A stretch of 64,000 nt of DNA from Helicostylum pulchrum (Eukaryota; Mucoromycota; Mucoromycetes; Mucorales; Mucoraceae). Positions 44,931-55,600 of this stretch are shown one piece after another. The number at the start of each line of letters is the position of its first letter. Positions within the stretch are counted from its first letter, which is position 1. Under the pieces are notes generated by a model, which worked only from the letters and a program-made list of their open reading frames with translations, searched no databases and was not told the origin of the DNA. The stretch lies in contig JAIXMO010000002.1 in assembly GCA_025677825.1 (NCBI GenBank), positions 434,001 to 498,000 of the forward strand, read 5' to 3'. A program made the translations under genes and the position numbers.

Positions 44931-46100
44931 TTAAGCAACAAAATCTTCTCTTACACAACCACCAGGTAATAAGAACTTGTATTCGTCTGCATTTCTTAAT
45001 AGTGAGGATGGTAAACCTACACCTGACTTTGTAGATTCAATTGCACCTAATTTTGATATCATGTCTTTGTAAGTGTATGACTCAGGTGGCATATCAAATA
45101 TATCCTTTCCATCACATATTGTTTTTTGTATCCTAGCTGGATCCAATAATCCTTCATATCTAACTCTATCAGAATGCGAATAACTCTTCATTTTAAACTG
45201 AAACTCATTGATAGTACGAAAACAAAATGAACAATGCCAGCCTATATAATATTTCGTTAAATAAATAAAACCATGTAGTTTATATGCATAAATATACATA
45301 CCTGCATCAGATAATAAATTCTCGGTAATCTGACCATGTGTATAAAACGTATCTCCTGCAGTGTACCTTACAATATGAGCTCTCCAAGAACTTGAATCAA
45401 GAAAGAATTCAAATGAAAACATATAGTTTCGAAGTTGTAAATGTAATTTGTCGGGTACTCCATCACACATCTTTAATAGATATAAACTTTTGGATCGTAT
45501 AATCTCATCTACATCAGACATTAGTATCATGTCTCCTGTTTTAGCACCTGCTTTTACTATTTCTGCATTCATGGATTCACGCATCTTTGCTTCGTTATAA
45601 AATGGTCCTTCACCTGGTGGTAACGCATACTGTTGAATCATGACGTGATGGATTTTAGAAGACGCAAACGCAAATTCTTGTTTATGTTGATTAAATGTAT
45701 AAGGTTTGCTCTTTCCTGTAAATGTTGCATTGGATTCTAATATAATAAACGTATCGACTACATCCCAAAGTTCTCTGATACGGATTTGCAATAGGTCCAA
45801 CTCCACACTGAAAATAATAGCATCGTATACTTTCACCTTCTTTTGATCTTGATCGCTCTTCATCTTCCAGCCGTGTAAACTACACAGATCTTTTAAAGGT
45901 ACATCCTCTGCATAATAATGAGGAATCATCTCGAACCGGTTTGGGTCTTGATCCCAAAAAGGTCTTGTATAATAACCCAAGTCGGTTACCAGTGTAGGTT
46001 GTACTGTAATCAAACATAATAAACTGCTAATGACTAGCAGTAGAATAAGAAATACTCTTATTGATCGCTTCCTTAACAGAAAAGCAACATTACCATTCAT
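44931..46100 (-). CDS. GT17 glycosyltransferase (GnT-III-like)
   Basis: Type II membrane protein of 369 aa, two exons (46100-45302 and 45241-44931). A short basic cytoplasmic tail (RKRSIRV) precedes a single anchor, FLILLLVISSLLCLITV. The lumenal domain has YDAIIFSVELDLLQIRIREL, VDTFIILESNATFTGKSKP, REsMNAE and MSDVDEI, with the DVD triplet as metal/nucleotide-sugar site, then RAHIVRYTAGDT, GWHCSFCFR and SDRVRYEGLLDPARIQK. This matches family 17, whose animal founder adds the bisecting GlcNAc to N-glycans. The fungal acceptor is unknown, so the reaction is inferred only at family level. The single 60-nt intron has no stop and is a multiple of three. It is 150 bp downstream of the kinesin start on the same strand. 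Confidence 0.88.
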   Translation of the reverse strand: MNGNVAFLLRKRSIRVFLILLLVISSLLCLITVQPTLVTDLGYYTRPFWDQDPNRFEMIPHYYAEDVPLKDLCSLHGWKMKSDQDQKKVKVYDAIIFSVELDLLQIRIRELWDVVDTFIILESNATFTGKSKPYTFNQHKQEFAFASSKIHHVMIQQYALPPGEGPFYNEAKMRESMNAEIVKAGAKTGDMILMSDVDEIIRSKSLYLLKMCDGVPDKLHLQLRNYMFSFEFFLDSSSWRAHIVRYTAGDTFYTHGQITENLLSDAGMYIYAYKLHGFIYLTKYYIGWHCSFCFRTINEFQFKMKSYSHSDRVRYEGLLDPARIQKTICDGKDIFDMPPESYTYKDMISKLGAIESTKSGVGLPSSLLRNADEYKFLLPGGCVREDFVA

Positions 46101-46566
46101 ATTTATATTCGGTTCTAGATAAGAAACTATAAATAAAAAAAGGGCCTTATTTTTTATTTATTTTTACACAGGTACAGGCTGATGTTGAATTACAAACCCA
46201 ATAAACAAAGGTTTTGGTTTCATTTGAAAATGTACCTGTTAGTTCAAAATACTTTCAACCGGAATCAATTAAAGCTTTCTTTACTATTTGGAGATTCATG
46301 CATTTTGTTTACTGCACGAAAAAAAAATATCAAGTACAACTGCATTGTCATACTTTATATCTGAAAGCTTTTTCGGCGTCAAGGGGGAGAAATACAGTTT
46401 AAAAACGCTAAAATTAGGATAGAATATTTTTGACTTGGTTGTTGCAAAGTAGTAAATGCTCTTTATGTTTTTTTTTCTTAATTTCAGTTAAAGTTTATTA
46501 CCCGCAAACAATAGAAAAAAAATTGTTTAAAACTAGGGGTATGTATCAAAATATACGTAAACGCTG
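46101..46566. other. Upstream flank of the GT17 gene, no gene seen
   Basis: AT-rich spacer of 466 bp. Short frames in it have no coding character I trust. It includes the probable promoter of the GT17 gene. Confidence 0.4.
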
Positions 46567-46865
46567 TTAATTATTCATTTCAGTAAAAATAGTTTCAGGC
46601 TCCAGATCTTGTTCTTCCATATCTTGCTTTTCCAAATCTTGTTCTTGTTCCTGTTCTCGTTCCTGTTTTTCCTCTTCTTTTACAGTGTGATGTGAAACAT
46701 CAAGGTCAAGGGATCTCTCGTTTTTGTTTTGGAGGAGTCCATTGAATTTCCTACACGTTAATTTTAACTTTTAATCAAATTAGACGCAATAGCAGACGAT
46801 TTCTCCAGTATAGATAACGCTTCTGCTGTGAGGTCCGCTGTTATAAAATAACGTTCTCCGTACTT
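46567..46865 (-). pseudogene. Frameshifted 3' gene relic with acidic Gln/Glu tail
   Basis: Minus strand: KKYGERYFITADLTAEALSI, LEKSSAIASNLIKS ends at a stop. One frame over, the sequence continues as LTCRKFNGLLQNKNERSLDL, DVSHHTVKEEEKQEREQEQE and QDLEKQDMEEQDLEPETIFT to a stop at 46567-46569. The overlap of the two frames suggests a single frameshift in what was one protein end. No start or domain is identifiable. Confidence 0.4.
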
Positions 46866-46966
46866 CTTTCGCTAGTCTTGCTCTCTGTCTTGCCTAAATA
46901 ACAGGAAGTAGTAGATTTAAATAATGCTAGGAAAAAATTAGTCTGTAACTTATATTTTTACATTAG

Positions 46967-47223
46967 GATTATTTAGGCTCAAAAAGACGGATACTTTAAG
47001 CTTTGACAATACAGTCCACGCAGAGGACAGGTTAGAAAGTATTAGTGGGCCTTTTTTTTATGGAATTGTTTATAAACAAGACCGTTATATGCCTTTTATA
47101 ATTTCCATACTTTACAAAGGGCATTCGTCCTCCGTTTCTTTGATGCTAAAAAAGGTTGGTGGTAGGATAGAAAAGGACGAGTGTATTGTATTTGCAGAAC
47201 TAATGACTTTGGCTCGTTTTTAA
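46967..47223 (+). pseudogene. Orphan exon-like open frame, about 85 codons
   Basis: A stop-free frame without a usable upstream ATG begins just after a T-rich stretch ending ttag. It reads LFRLKKTDTLSFDNTVHAED, RLESISGPFFYGIVYKQDRY, MPFIISILYKGHSSSVSLML and KKVGGRIEKDECIVFAELMT to a TAA at 47221-47223. Its composition is protein-like and the 5' end looks like a splice acceptor, so it may be a last exon whose upstream part is lost. Unknown family. Confidence 0.35.
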
Positions 47224-48473
47224 AAAACGGGACAATAAAATAAACTATAGCTTTCCTTATCAATTGCTATATTTGCTTCAAATTAAGTCTATTGCATATA
47301 GTTAAGCACGACTAGAGCTACCAGCAGCCTGCTTAACTTTTATTTTTTAAACATTTTCCATGCACTTACCAGGAAATATAAAACTTCAAAACAGGAATCT
47401 CTTTTTTTGCTTGATTTTGTTTAGAGTTCATGTTACACTAGTTGCTCATCAATCGATCTCTCAAATACTTTCGAGGTTTATTAAAGTATTTGCAGACACT
47501 CCCTTAACCGAATTTAGTAAGATTGGTATGAAAAAAAAAAATGATTAAGAAAAAAAATCTCGGTAATCGAAACAAAACTCTTAAAAATTTCTACTTGGTT
47601 CCTGAAACCAGTTCACAAAGAGATTAAATTATTTTATGCAATAATGAAAGAAATAGACAACACTTGAATGTAAAAAAAACTCGTTAATATTTAGGGTTTC
47701 CGCTGATTGACACGCTCTGTTAAATAATGCAAAGTAATCGTGATTTCTTCTCAATATTCTAGCACTTTTTTTTTGTTTGACCAAAAATACATTATCAAAT
47801 AATTTTATCAGATTCTATTTTGTTTTTACTATAAATATAACACTTTGTGTTACATTAATTTTTGGTTCTTGTGTCAACTATAGCATAATTGCATACAAAA
47901 AAAGAAAAACAATTTGTTTAAACTGACACTCTAACAAAAAAAAAACAACGTATAAAAAATACTTGCAGCGCGAATAACAGGTACTACTAAAAAAAAAAAG
48001 TAACTATTTTGCTAATAAAACTCATGTCAATATCGAGCCAAAACACACATTAACCAACTTGAACTCTTAAACCAGATTGAGGAATAGAATAAACGAAATC
48101 TAGTATATACTTTTGAGACACCATATAATGTAATAGAATAATCTTGTATCTAGCGCCAAAAAAAAAAACTAATTATAACAAAAAAAAATGGCATATATTT
48201 GTCGCCATTCTTACAGGTACATGGTAGCACATGGGGGAACTGCGTAGCACAGACATATTAAAATAAGGGTACTTTATTGGCTTGATCCAGTACACAAAAA
48301 AAAAAAACGAATTATAGTACCTTACCCCCTCGTTTCCCATTCCTTTCTTTTTTGTAATAAAAAAATAATTATCATATTAATAGCAAAACCACACCCCCTT
48401 TTCTCTCTTATTTATAAGTTTTACTTTTGTATATTTTCTTCTTTCTCATCCCCCCTTTTCCTATATTTCATCC
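47224..48473. other. Gene-poor spacer
   Basis: About 1.25 kb of AT-rich sequence with many A/T runs. I see no coding region, RNA gene or element. The last 100 bp are C/T-rich and probably act as promoter and leader of the LEA2-like gene. Confidence 0.4.
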
Positions 48474-49587
48474 ATGTACCAACAACAACATTATGACTAC
48501 GAACCATCATCGTACCGCCAACATGACGCCTACGCTATGAACGACATGAGCAGACCATACTACGAAGAGACAAAAGCCGTGCCTGCAACTAACGACGGAT
48601 ACTACAACTATGCGGCACCACCCACCACACGTAACAGTCAAGTCGCTGCTGCATCTTCAGAAAAATTCGCTAGAAGAAACAATAAAGAAAACCGATCTTG
48701 CTGTGATAAAATATGCTGTGGATGCTGCACCTGTTGCCCCCGTTGGTACAGATGGTGTTCCTGTATTATATTATTACTCATTGTTGCGTTGGGTATTACA
48801 GTAGGTGTATTGGTCGCTATCTTTAAAGTACCTACAATAGAATTTACGGGCATTCAAGGCACTCCGGCGTTCGGTATGCAAGGTTTAACGACGGTCAATT
48901 TAAATATATCGTTAGGGTTTACAGTGGATAATCCAAATATTGAAAGTGTTACATTTACTACGTTAGCTGCTACTGTAAAGTTTTTTTTTATTGCCGCGAT
49001 ATTATAAATATATTTTTAATTGTTTTTTTATCTTCTACTTGTTTAGGCTAATTATCATGGTGACACAACTCAATTGGGTGAAGGCGTACTTCATGGCCTT
49101 CATATTGCATCTTACTCTGTAACAAACATTTCATTCCCATTTAATATGTTGGTGGATATGACCAACAATAACAATATAGCTGTCATGTCTAAAATGATGG
49201 CGGATTGTGGTCTAGGTGGAGCTACGAAAAAAGACATTAAACTGGATTATAAGATTGTTGCAACAGTGCATATTATTGGTATTCCAATTAGCGTACCTAT
49301 ATCCAATTCCATCTCTTTCGCATGTCCTATTGATGTAAGTAGTATAACTTATTGATAAAATGTTAATTTAACGAAATTTATTTTTAAACTAGCCCGGAGA
49401 CGAATCTTCTTTACTGGCTAATATTGAATCGATCATTTCCGGTTTAACGGGTGAAGATAAGAATATTGGGGATATGGTGTCTAATATTGCAGGAGGAAAT
49501 GGGTTGCCTACTGACATTATTCCTTCTGATGTATTAGATAGTATCCCTGCAGGCATACCTACCGACTTGACCAATTTAATTGGATAA
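48474..49587 (+). CDS. LEA2-like single-pass membrane protein
   Basis: A 327-aa protein from three exons (48474-48974, 49047-49334, 49393-49587). The N-terminal 70 residues are Tyr/Gln-rich and hydrophilic. A cysteine-dense patch (CCDKICCGCCTCCPRWYRW) lies directly before one membrane segment, IILLLIVALGITVGVLVAIF. The extracytoplasmic part has the beta-sandwich pattern of the LEA type 2 (LEA14/NDR1-like) domain: TVNLNISLGFTVDNPNIESV, then NISFPFNMLVDMTNN and DIKLDYKIVATVHIIGIPIS. Similar proteins occur in many fungi with stress or vacuolar roles proposed, but the function here is unknown. The cysteines could be palmitoylated (inference). Confidence 0.7.
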
Positions 49588-49689
49588 AAAAAAAAAAAAT
49601 AGGCTGGGCCTAGTGTTTTGAATTATAATTATTTGTTTTTTTTAAGTACCCTTTTTTGGTTTTTCATCGTATATTAAAAAGAAAAAAAA

Positions 49690-50504
49690 ATGACGCGTTC
49701 GTTGTATTGTTTTCCTCTTCTTAAAACTTGTTTTACTAAACCTGTGCTTTTAAACAAACGTGTCATGTCTACTACTACTACTCATAACCACCTTGACGAT
49801 AACTGTATCTTTTGTAAAATTATAAAGTAAAGCGTTTTACTCTATGTCAAAAAAGAGTTTCTTTGTCACTAACCATAAAACGCGTCTATAATGTAGAAAG
49901 GACATTCCGTCATTTAAATTACTTGAGACTGAAAAAAGGTTAGACTTCTTTACACTTTTTAAAAAAACTTTTTTTTTTACTAAATAACTCCTCTTTTTAT
50001 AGTTATGCCTTTATGGATATCGAACCTTTAAGTGAAGGACACTCTGTAAAGTAAAACGCATATTTTTTTTTAAATATATCCGTATTAATTTTTTTTTTTT
50101 ACTTAGCTGGTGATCCCTAAATGTAACATATATACAACGGCTTAAAATGTATATATTAATTTTTAAAATTTAGATCACGCTGAATTTATGCACCAAGTAC
50201 CTGATGATTACTTGGCAGATATTATGCCGTTAGCTAAAAAGATTGCTGCTGCTGGAGGATTTGCACAGTACAACGTATTGCAGGTAAAAAAGGAAGCTTT
50301 TTCTTTTTGCATGAATTGAAAATACTAAATACCAACAAAAAATAGAATAACGGTAAACTTGCTAATCAAGCAGTTCCTCATGTTCATTTCCATATTATTC
50401 CTAAACCTGACCAAGAAACTGGATTAGGAGTTCGTTGGAATCCACTAAAGAAATCCATGGATGATATCAAGGTGACTTACAATGATATCATAAAGAAGTT
50501 GTGA
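49690..50504 (+). CDS. HIT-family nucleotide hydrolase (HINT-like)
   Basis: Histidine-triad phosphoramidase/nucleotidyl hydrolase of 168 aa, six exons (49690-49826, 49897-49938, 50003-50045, 50107-50122, 50174-50283, 50346-50504); exon 4 is only 16 nt. The core has DDNCIFCKIIKKDIPSFKL, ESYAFMDIEPLSEGHSLVIP-type segments and the triad HVHFHIIPKP (His128, 130, 132). The first 25 residues (MTRSLYCFPLLKTCFTKPVL) look like a mitochondrial targeting sequence. A second in-frame ATG at 49765 would give a cytosolic form starting MSTTTTH. It is 102 bp downstream of the LEA2-like gene on the same strand. Confidence 0.88.
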
Positions 50505-50635
50505 TTGGGTCTCTTTTATTTTTTTCAGTTTCAGTTTTAAAACAAGAACAAAAAAAAATCGAAATAAAAAGTGTCATCATCTTTTTACATTCTAGCTCTT
50601 TTAATATATAACTTTTTTTTTAAACAAAAAAGAAA

Positions 50636-51349
50636 ATGTTTGCTCTTACTAAAACTATCCCTAGACGTCAAATTGTCTCTGTAAACAAGAGACTAAATGC
50701 TCCTGTCATGACCACAATTCAATACCGTCAATTATCCATGTGGAAACTGGTACCCAAACTGATCCTTGCCACTACGAGTAAATCGTACCGCAAGTACATT
50801 ATCGGTGCATTGGGTGTCACCTCTGTCTTGAGCAGCTTCTTGGGCCCCGTGGTCTGGGTCGCCGCCGGTGGAGCCGCTTCTATCTTTGGCTGGCGCCTTA
50901 TCCGCAAGACGCAAAGCTGGTGGGACTACTTGGCCCCCGTGCTCAGTAAGGGCAAGGACATCCCGTCCATCTCGCAAGCCATCTTATCTCAAATCGGTAC
51001 CCATCGTGCTGCAGAACTCGTCCGTTTAGACGCTATCAAGGAGCTCAAGAACTTTTTCGAAAATACCAAGCAAGGTAAAGAAATGTTACAAGCCTTTGGG
51101 TTAGACCATTTCCGCGATTTGATCTGGGAAGACGTGCATCAGTCGTCAACTGCAAAGGATGGTAATGATAAACATAAGGTAAATGTGAACTTTTGGTTGG
51201 AGGATCAGGCGTCAAAGGGACCCAGAGGTGGCGGGTGTGAGGTCACAGCGTCGGCTACGGTAAGCGGGAAAGGAAAAATCGATTTGGATCAGATTAAATT
51301 GAGCTCGCCTGGATGGCATAAAGATGAGGTTATTCCATTGACTTTGTAA
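50636..51349 (+). CDS. Putative mitochondrial protein, unknown function
   Basis: Single-exon gene, 237 aa. The N-terminus (MFALTKTIPRRQIVSVNKRL) is basic, Ser/Thr-containing and without acidic residues, so mitochondrial import is likely. A hydrophobic region, IIGALGVTSVLSSFLGPVVW and VAAGGAASIFGWRLI, could cross a membrane. A helical part follows (AAELVRLDAIKELKNFFENT), then a C-terminal beta-rich part (NVNFWLEDQASKGPRGGG, EVTASATVSGKGKIDLDQIK). The layout of presequence, membrane anchor and small beta domain recalls Coa1/Tim21-type inner-membrane proteins, but I cannot assign it. The coding DNA is more GC-rich in the middle (about 50800-50990) than neighbouring genes. Confidence 0.65.
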   Translation: MFALTKTIPRRQIVSVNKRLNAPVMTTIQYRQLSMWKLVPKLILATTSKSYRKYIIGALGVTSVLSSFLGPVVWVAAGGAASIFGWRLIRKTQSWWDYLAPVLSKGKDIPSISQAILSQIGTHRAAELVRLDAIKELKNFFENTKQGKEMLQAFGLDHFRDLIWEDVHQSSTAKDGNDKHKVNVNFWLEDQASKGPRGGGCEVTASATVSGKGKIDLDQIKLSSPGWHKDEVIPLTL

Positions 51350-51659
51350 ATTCACACTCTTTTCGTACATATAAAAATAAACTCGTTCAATATTTTTTTT
51401 TAATTCTCTCGATACTTCCTAGGGTGTCAGAATGTGTAAGGGTTTTAGAATACGTAAAAAACGTCTTGGATGAGAGAAGCACAACTTTTCTGTTGAATAT
51501 GTTTGCTCCCTCCAACGTTAATGGTTTATTTATAGATCAATATTTCTACTAAAATGGTCTTAATTTCCTATTGCAGAATTTATATTTTTGCTATAAAGTC
51601 TCTTTCTGTAGAACTTGTACTTCCTTTCCGTTTTTACTACACAGAAGAAAAGAAAAAAA

Positions 51660-52496
51660 ATGACTGAAAACAAAAACGTGAATTACGCTGGTGAAGCTTA
51701 CTCCAAGTTTCGACCCTTTTACTCTCCAGAGATTTACTCTCTTATTGATCACTTCCATTCCCAAAACCATGGACAATACAATCTTGCCATTGACGTTGGC
51801 TGCGGCACCGGACAATCCACTACTGAAACCGCAAAGAAATTCAAGCAAGTGTACGGTATTGACACCTTACCCGAACAAATCCAACACGGTACACCCAGAC
51901 CCAACATTACCTACCAAGTAGGCCCTGCCGAAGACTTGTCCCAGTTCCAAACTGCGTCAGTGGATATGATTACCTCCAGTACGGCTTTCCACTGGTTTGA
52001 TCATGACGTGTTCTTTAAAGAGGCTAAACGTGTTTTGAAACCCAACGGGACGTTGGCTGTCTACAGCTACTTTTACCCCGTCTTGAAAGACGTCCCTGAA
52101 GAAATCAATGCTATTGTGAAAAAGTTGACTTTGGAGCAGCTGGGACAGTATGCCAACAGTAATATTCGGTATATTCAAAACATGTACCGAGATATCAAGT
52201 TTCCGTTCGAGAATCAAGTATGGTACATTACTCCAAAGTCAGAAGACGTAACAGGTATCAGTCAACCTGTTTCGGGGTCGTTGATGGAAGCGTCTATGGA
52301 TATGGCGAGATTCGCTGATTATTTAAAGACCTCGTCTGCTTATTATAACTATTTGGAGGATCCCGTCAATAAAGGAAAGAGCGATCCTGTTGATACTATG
52401 ATTGAAAATCTTATGCGTGCTTTAAATATCGCCAGTACTGACCAAACCGTTGATATTGAATGGCCTACTGTATTAGTTTTAGCTAAAAACGACTAA
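51660..52496 (+). CDS. SAM-dependent methyltransferase (Crg1/Tmt1-like)
   Basis: Class I methyltransferase of 278 aa, single exon; the start MTENKNVNYAGEAYSKFRPF follows an A-rich leader. The N-terminal YAGEAYSKFRPFYSPEIY is typical of the fungal Crg1/Tmt1 group. Motif I is LAIDVGCGTGQST (SAM-binding glycines), with VYGIDTLPEQI as the acidic strand-2 end. Motif IV-like SVDMITSSTAFHWFDHD and EAKRVLKPNGTLAVYSY complete the Methyltransf_11 core. Yeast relatives methylate trans-aconitate or small toxic lipids such as cantharidin. The substrate here cannot be told from sequence. Confidence 0.85.
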   Translation: MTENKNVNYAGEAYSKFRPFYSPEIYSLIDHFHSQNHGQYNLAIDVGCGTGQSTTETAKKFKQVYGIDTLPEQIQHGTPRPNITYQVGPAEDLSQFQTASVDMITSSTAFHWFDHDVFFKEAKRVLKPNGTLAVYSYFYPVLKDVPEEINAIVKKLTLEQLGQYANSNIRYIQNMYRDIKFPFENQVWYITPKSEDVTGISQPVSGSLMEASMDMARFADYLKTSSAYYNYLEDPVNKGKSDPVDTMIENLMRALNIASTDQTVDIEWPTVLVLAKND

Positions 52497-52621
52497 ATAA
52501 AAAGAACTATTAAAGATTAATCTGTTTCTGTTTTTCGTGACCTCTCTTTTTGATTTTTTTTTGAAAAATAAAATATCATAAACGCGACTTTCGTATGTCT
52601 CTTTTTTTTACTCTTGACTAA

Positions 52622-55600
52622 ATGAGTAAACACCACGTTGTAACCACTCTTAACCCTGCTACTGCAGTAACATGTGCCACCAAAGGTTACTTTGTCAACG
52701 CTTCTATTGAAAGCTTGATTGTTTGGTAACTTTCTTTTTACAACGCGCAAAAAAAAAAAAAAAACTAACGAATATGCATATAGTAAAGGTTCCACTGTGG
52801 AGATATACACAATTATGACGGACGGTATTAAACTATTCAACCAATTCAGTATATTTGGAGTTATCAGTTCAATACAAATGTGCAACTTTTCTGTAAAGTT
52901 TTTTTTTGGGATAAACTTATTGAGTTTATTATTTCTCTCGCCTGACTTTTTTTTTCTTCTTCCCTCTAATAGTTTTTTATTTTTATTAGGATCAACAAAC
53001 CAGTTCCATCTTTTTATTAACAGAACAAAACTGTTTTACAGTACTCTCATTCGATGCAAAGAAAGAATCTATTATAACCGAGGGACACGGTATGATTGAA
53101 ACCAACGCACGTAACACCGATCAGCCTATCGCCACCATCCTCGACCCAAAGACCAACACGATCCTGGTCAGTGCATTTACCGGTATTTTATTTGCGATTC
53201 CAATGTCGAAAGGAAACGGTAAAACCAAGAGCAACAGCAGAGGCAACAGGTTTAACCCTTCCGCTATGCGCACTCGTGAATATGATATCTTGTCCATCGT
53301 TTCCTTGCGCGGAATTCATGTTTCCGCCATGGCCGTCTTGTCCGGTGAAACCAACGAGTTGAAAACCATCAAAACCTTTAAATATAAACAGGGAACCAAC
53401 GAGGTCGCTGAAGTACCTAAATTAACCGTCAAAGTCGAAGCAACCACACATACTTTAATCTCTGTGCCTGATCCCATTGGTGGTGTATTGGCCATTGGTG
53501 AATATATTATTTCGTATCATGATTTATCCCTTTCACCAGGATCGACAAAGGAATTAAGTATTGATTTAGTCACTGTCACAGCGTACGTATAACTCGATTA
53601 TTTTACATTAAAAGAGAGGGTTTTTTTTTTACTTACCTCATAGTTTAATTTGTATAGATATACATTTTTGAAAAATTCAGATCAATGTATATTGGGCGAT
53701 TCAGAAGGTTACTTGTACGTATTGACATTAAAGACAACGAATATGAAAGTAGTCGGTATCACCAGCAACGTGATTGGACAGTCATCTATACCCCACACCA
53801 TTATAGACTTAGGAAACGGATTATTATATATTGGATCAACACAAGGTGATTCCAGCGTGATTCGATTAGTACCCAACGCATTACGAAAATACACCATTGA
53901 ACCCGTTTCTTCCTTTTTAAATTTGGGACCCATTGTTGATTTCTGCCTATTTGATTATGACGGTCACGGAGAGCAAACGATGATTTGTTGTTCAGGAACT
54001 GATAAAGAGGGTAGCTTGCGTATTGTTGAAAACGGTGTTGGATTTGTCGAAGAGTTTCAATTGAATATTCCGTTACTGAATAAAGTATGGAACTTGGGCA
54101 CCAATACACTTGTGCTCACGACAGCGTTAGAGACCATTGTATTAAAGGCTGCTGGAAATAAACCCGATAAATTAACAGAGTATCAGACTTATTCCAAGCT
54201 GGTGCTGGATCAGGATACCTTGGATATCGCATTGACCACGAACAAGCGAAATATTGTTCAAATCACCACGGATTCAATTCGTCTGGTACAGGATGATGAA
54301 CATGGACTATTAGTAGCGGAATGGGTGCCTCCCAATAACCAAAAGATTTCAATTGCCAAAGTAAATACAACACAGTGTGTGGTTTGTTGTGACAAAGGAA
54401 CACTTGTTTATTTAGATATCACAGATAATGCACTGTTGCTAAAATGGTAATATATTTATATTTACGCGCGTACACACACACGTACACAAACACATACAAT
54501 TTTTCTTTCTAACAGCTGTATATTTAGTGTCAAACAATTTCCAGATATTGCATGCATCCATTTAAGCCCCAAACACGAGAACGGTACGGGCCATGACTTT
54601 GTCACGATTGGCATGTGGTCCCAATCCATGATAAAAATACTGCAATTACCTGATTTGAACCCTGTATTAGAGCATACATTAGATTCCGTAACGGGGCCCA
54701 AGGATGTACTTGTGATTACGTTAGAAAAAATACTCTACTTGTTGGTCTTGCTTGGTAATCGCTTTTTCTTAGCTTATAATATATCATTCAAATACTAACT
54801 ATATACGTATGTAGGTGATGGACAGATTTTAACGAGTAGAATTGCGTTCAATGATTCAAAAGCAGTGTTAAGTGATAGTCGACAAACAATGGTAGGAACA
54901 TACTGTACTGCTATGTACCCCTTTGTACACGGTGGGGAACAAAAGATCTTTATTACAGGTATTCGTCCTACTATCGTCACTAGTTGGCATAGAAAACTAT
55001 TCTTTTCTGCTGTCAATTTAAAGGTAAAAATAGCAACATTTTTTTATTATTATTTTGCTTAACTGTTTCATGTTTTTTTATGTGTTTAGAATGTTTATGC
55101 AATAACACCTTTTTATGGTATGATTGTTTTAATGACCGAACACAAATTATCGTTTGGACACACGGATACCACACAAAAACTACACCATACAAAGATTAAA
55201 TTAAACGATGAGATGCCTATTCGTATTCAATACTCTAGTGCGACTAAGCTATTAGCAGTAGGCAGTATACAAAGCGAAAAAGATATTAATAATGGGTTTA
55301 TCAAACATATTGGTAAAATTCAAATTCTTGACGCACAGACGTTTCATGGTTAGTAGTAGTAGTATTTGTTTTTTGTTTTGTTTTTTAGTATTCATTCCTT
55401 TTAATTTTAATATATTAGCTTTGGATACATATACACTACCAAACAATGAAATTGTGGAAAGTATGACGATGGCAACATTTGCAGCTTATCCAAATCAAGA
55501 TTTTTTGTTTGTTGGTACCGTCATTGAAAACCCGGACGATCCAAATAAAAACCTAGGCAGAATACTTGTGTTTGATATCAAGGAGAGAAAATGCGAGTTG

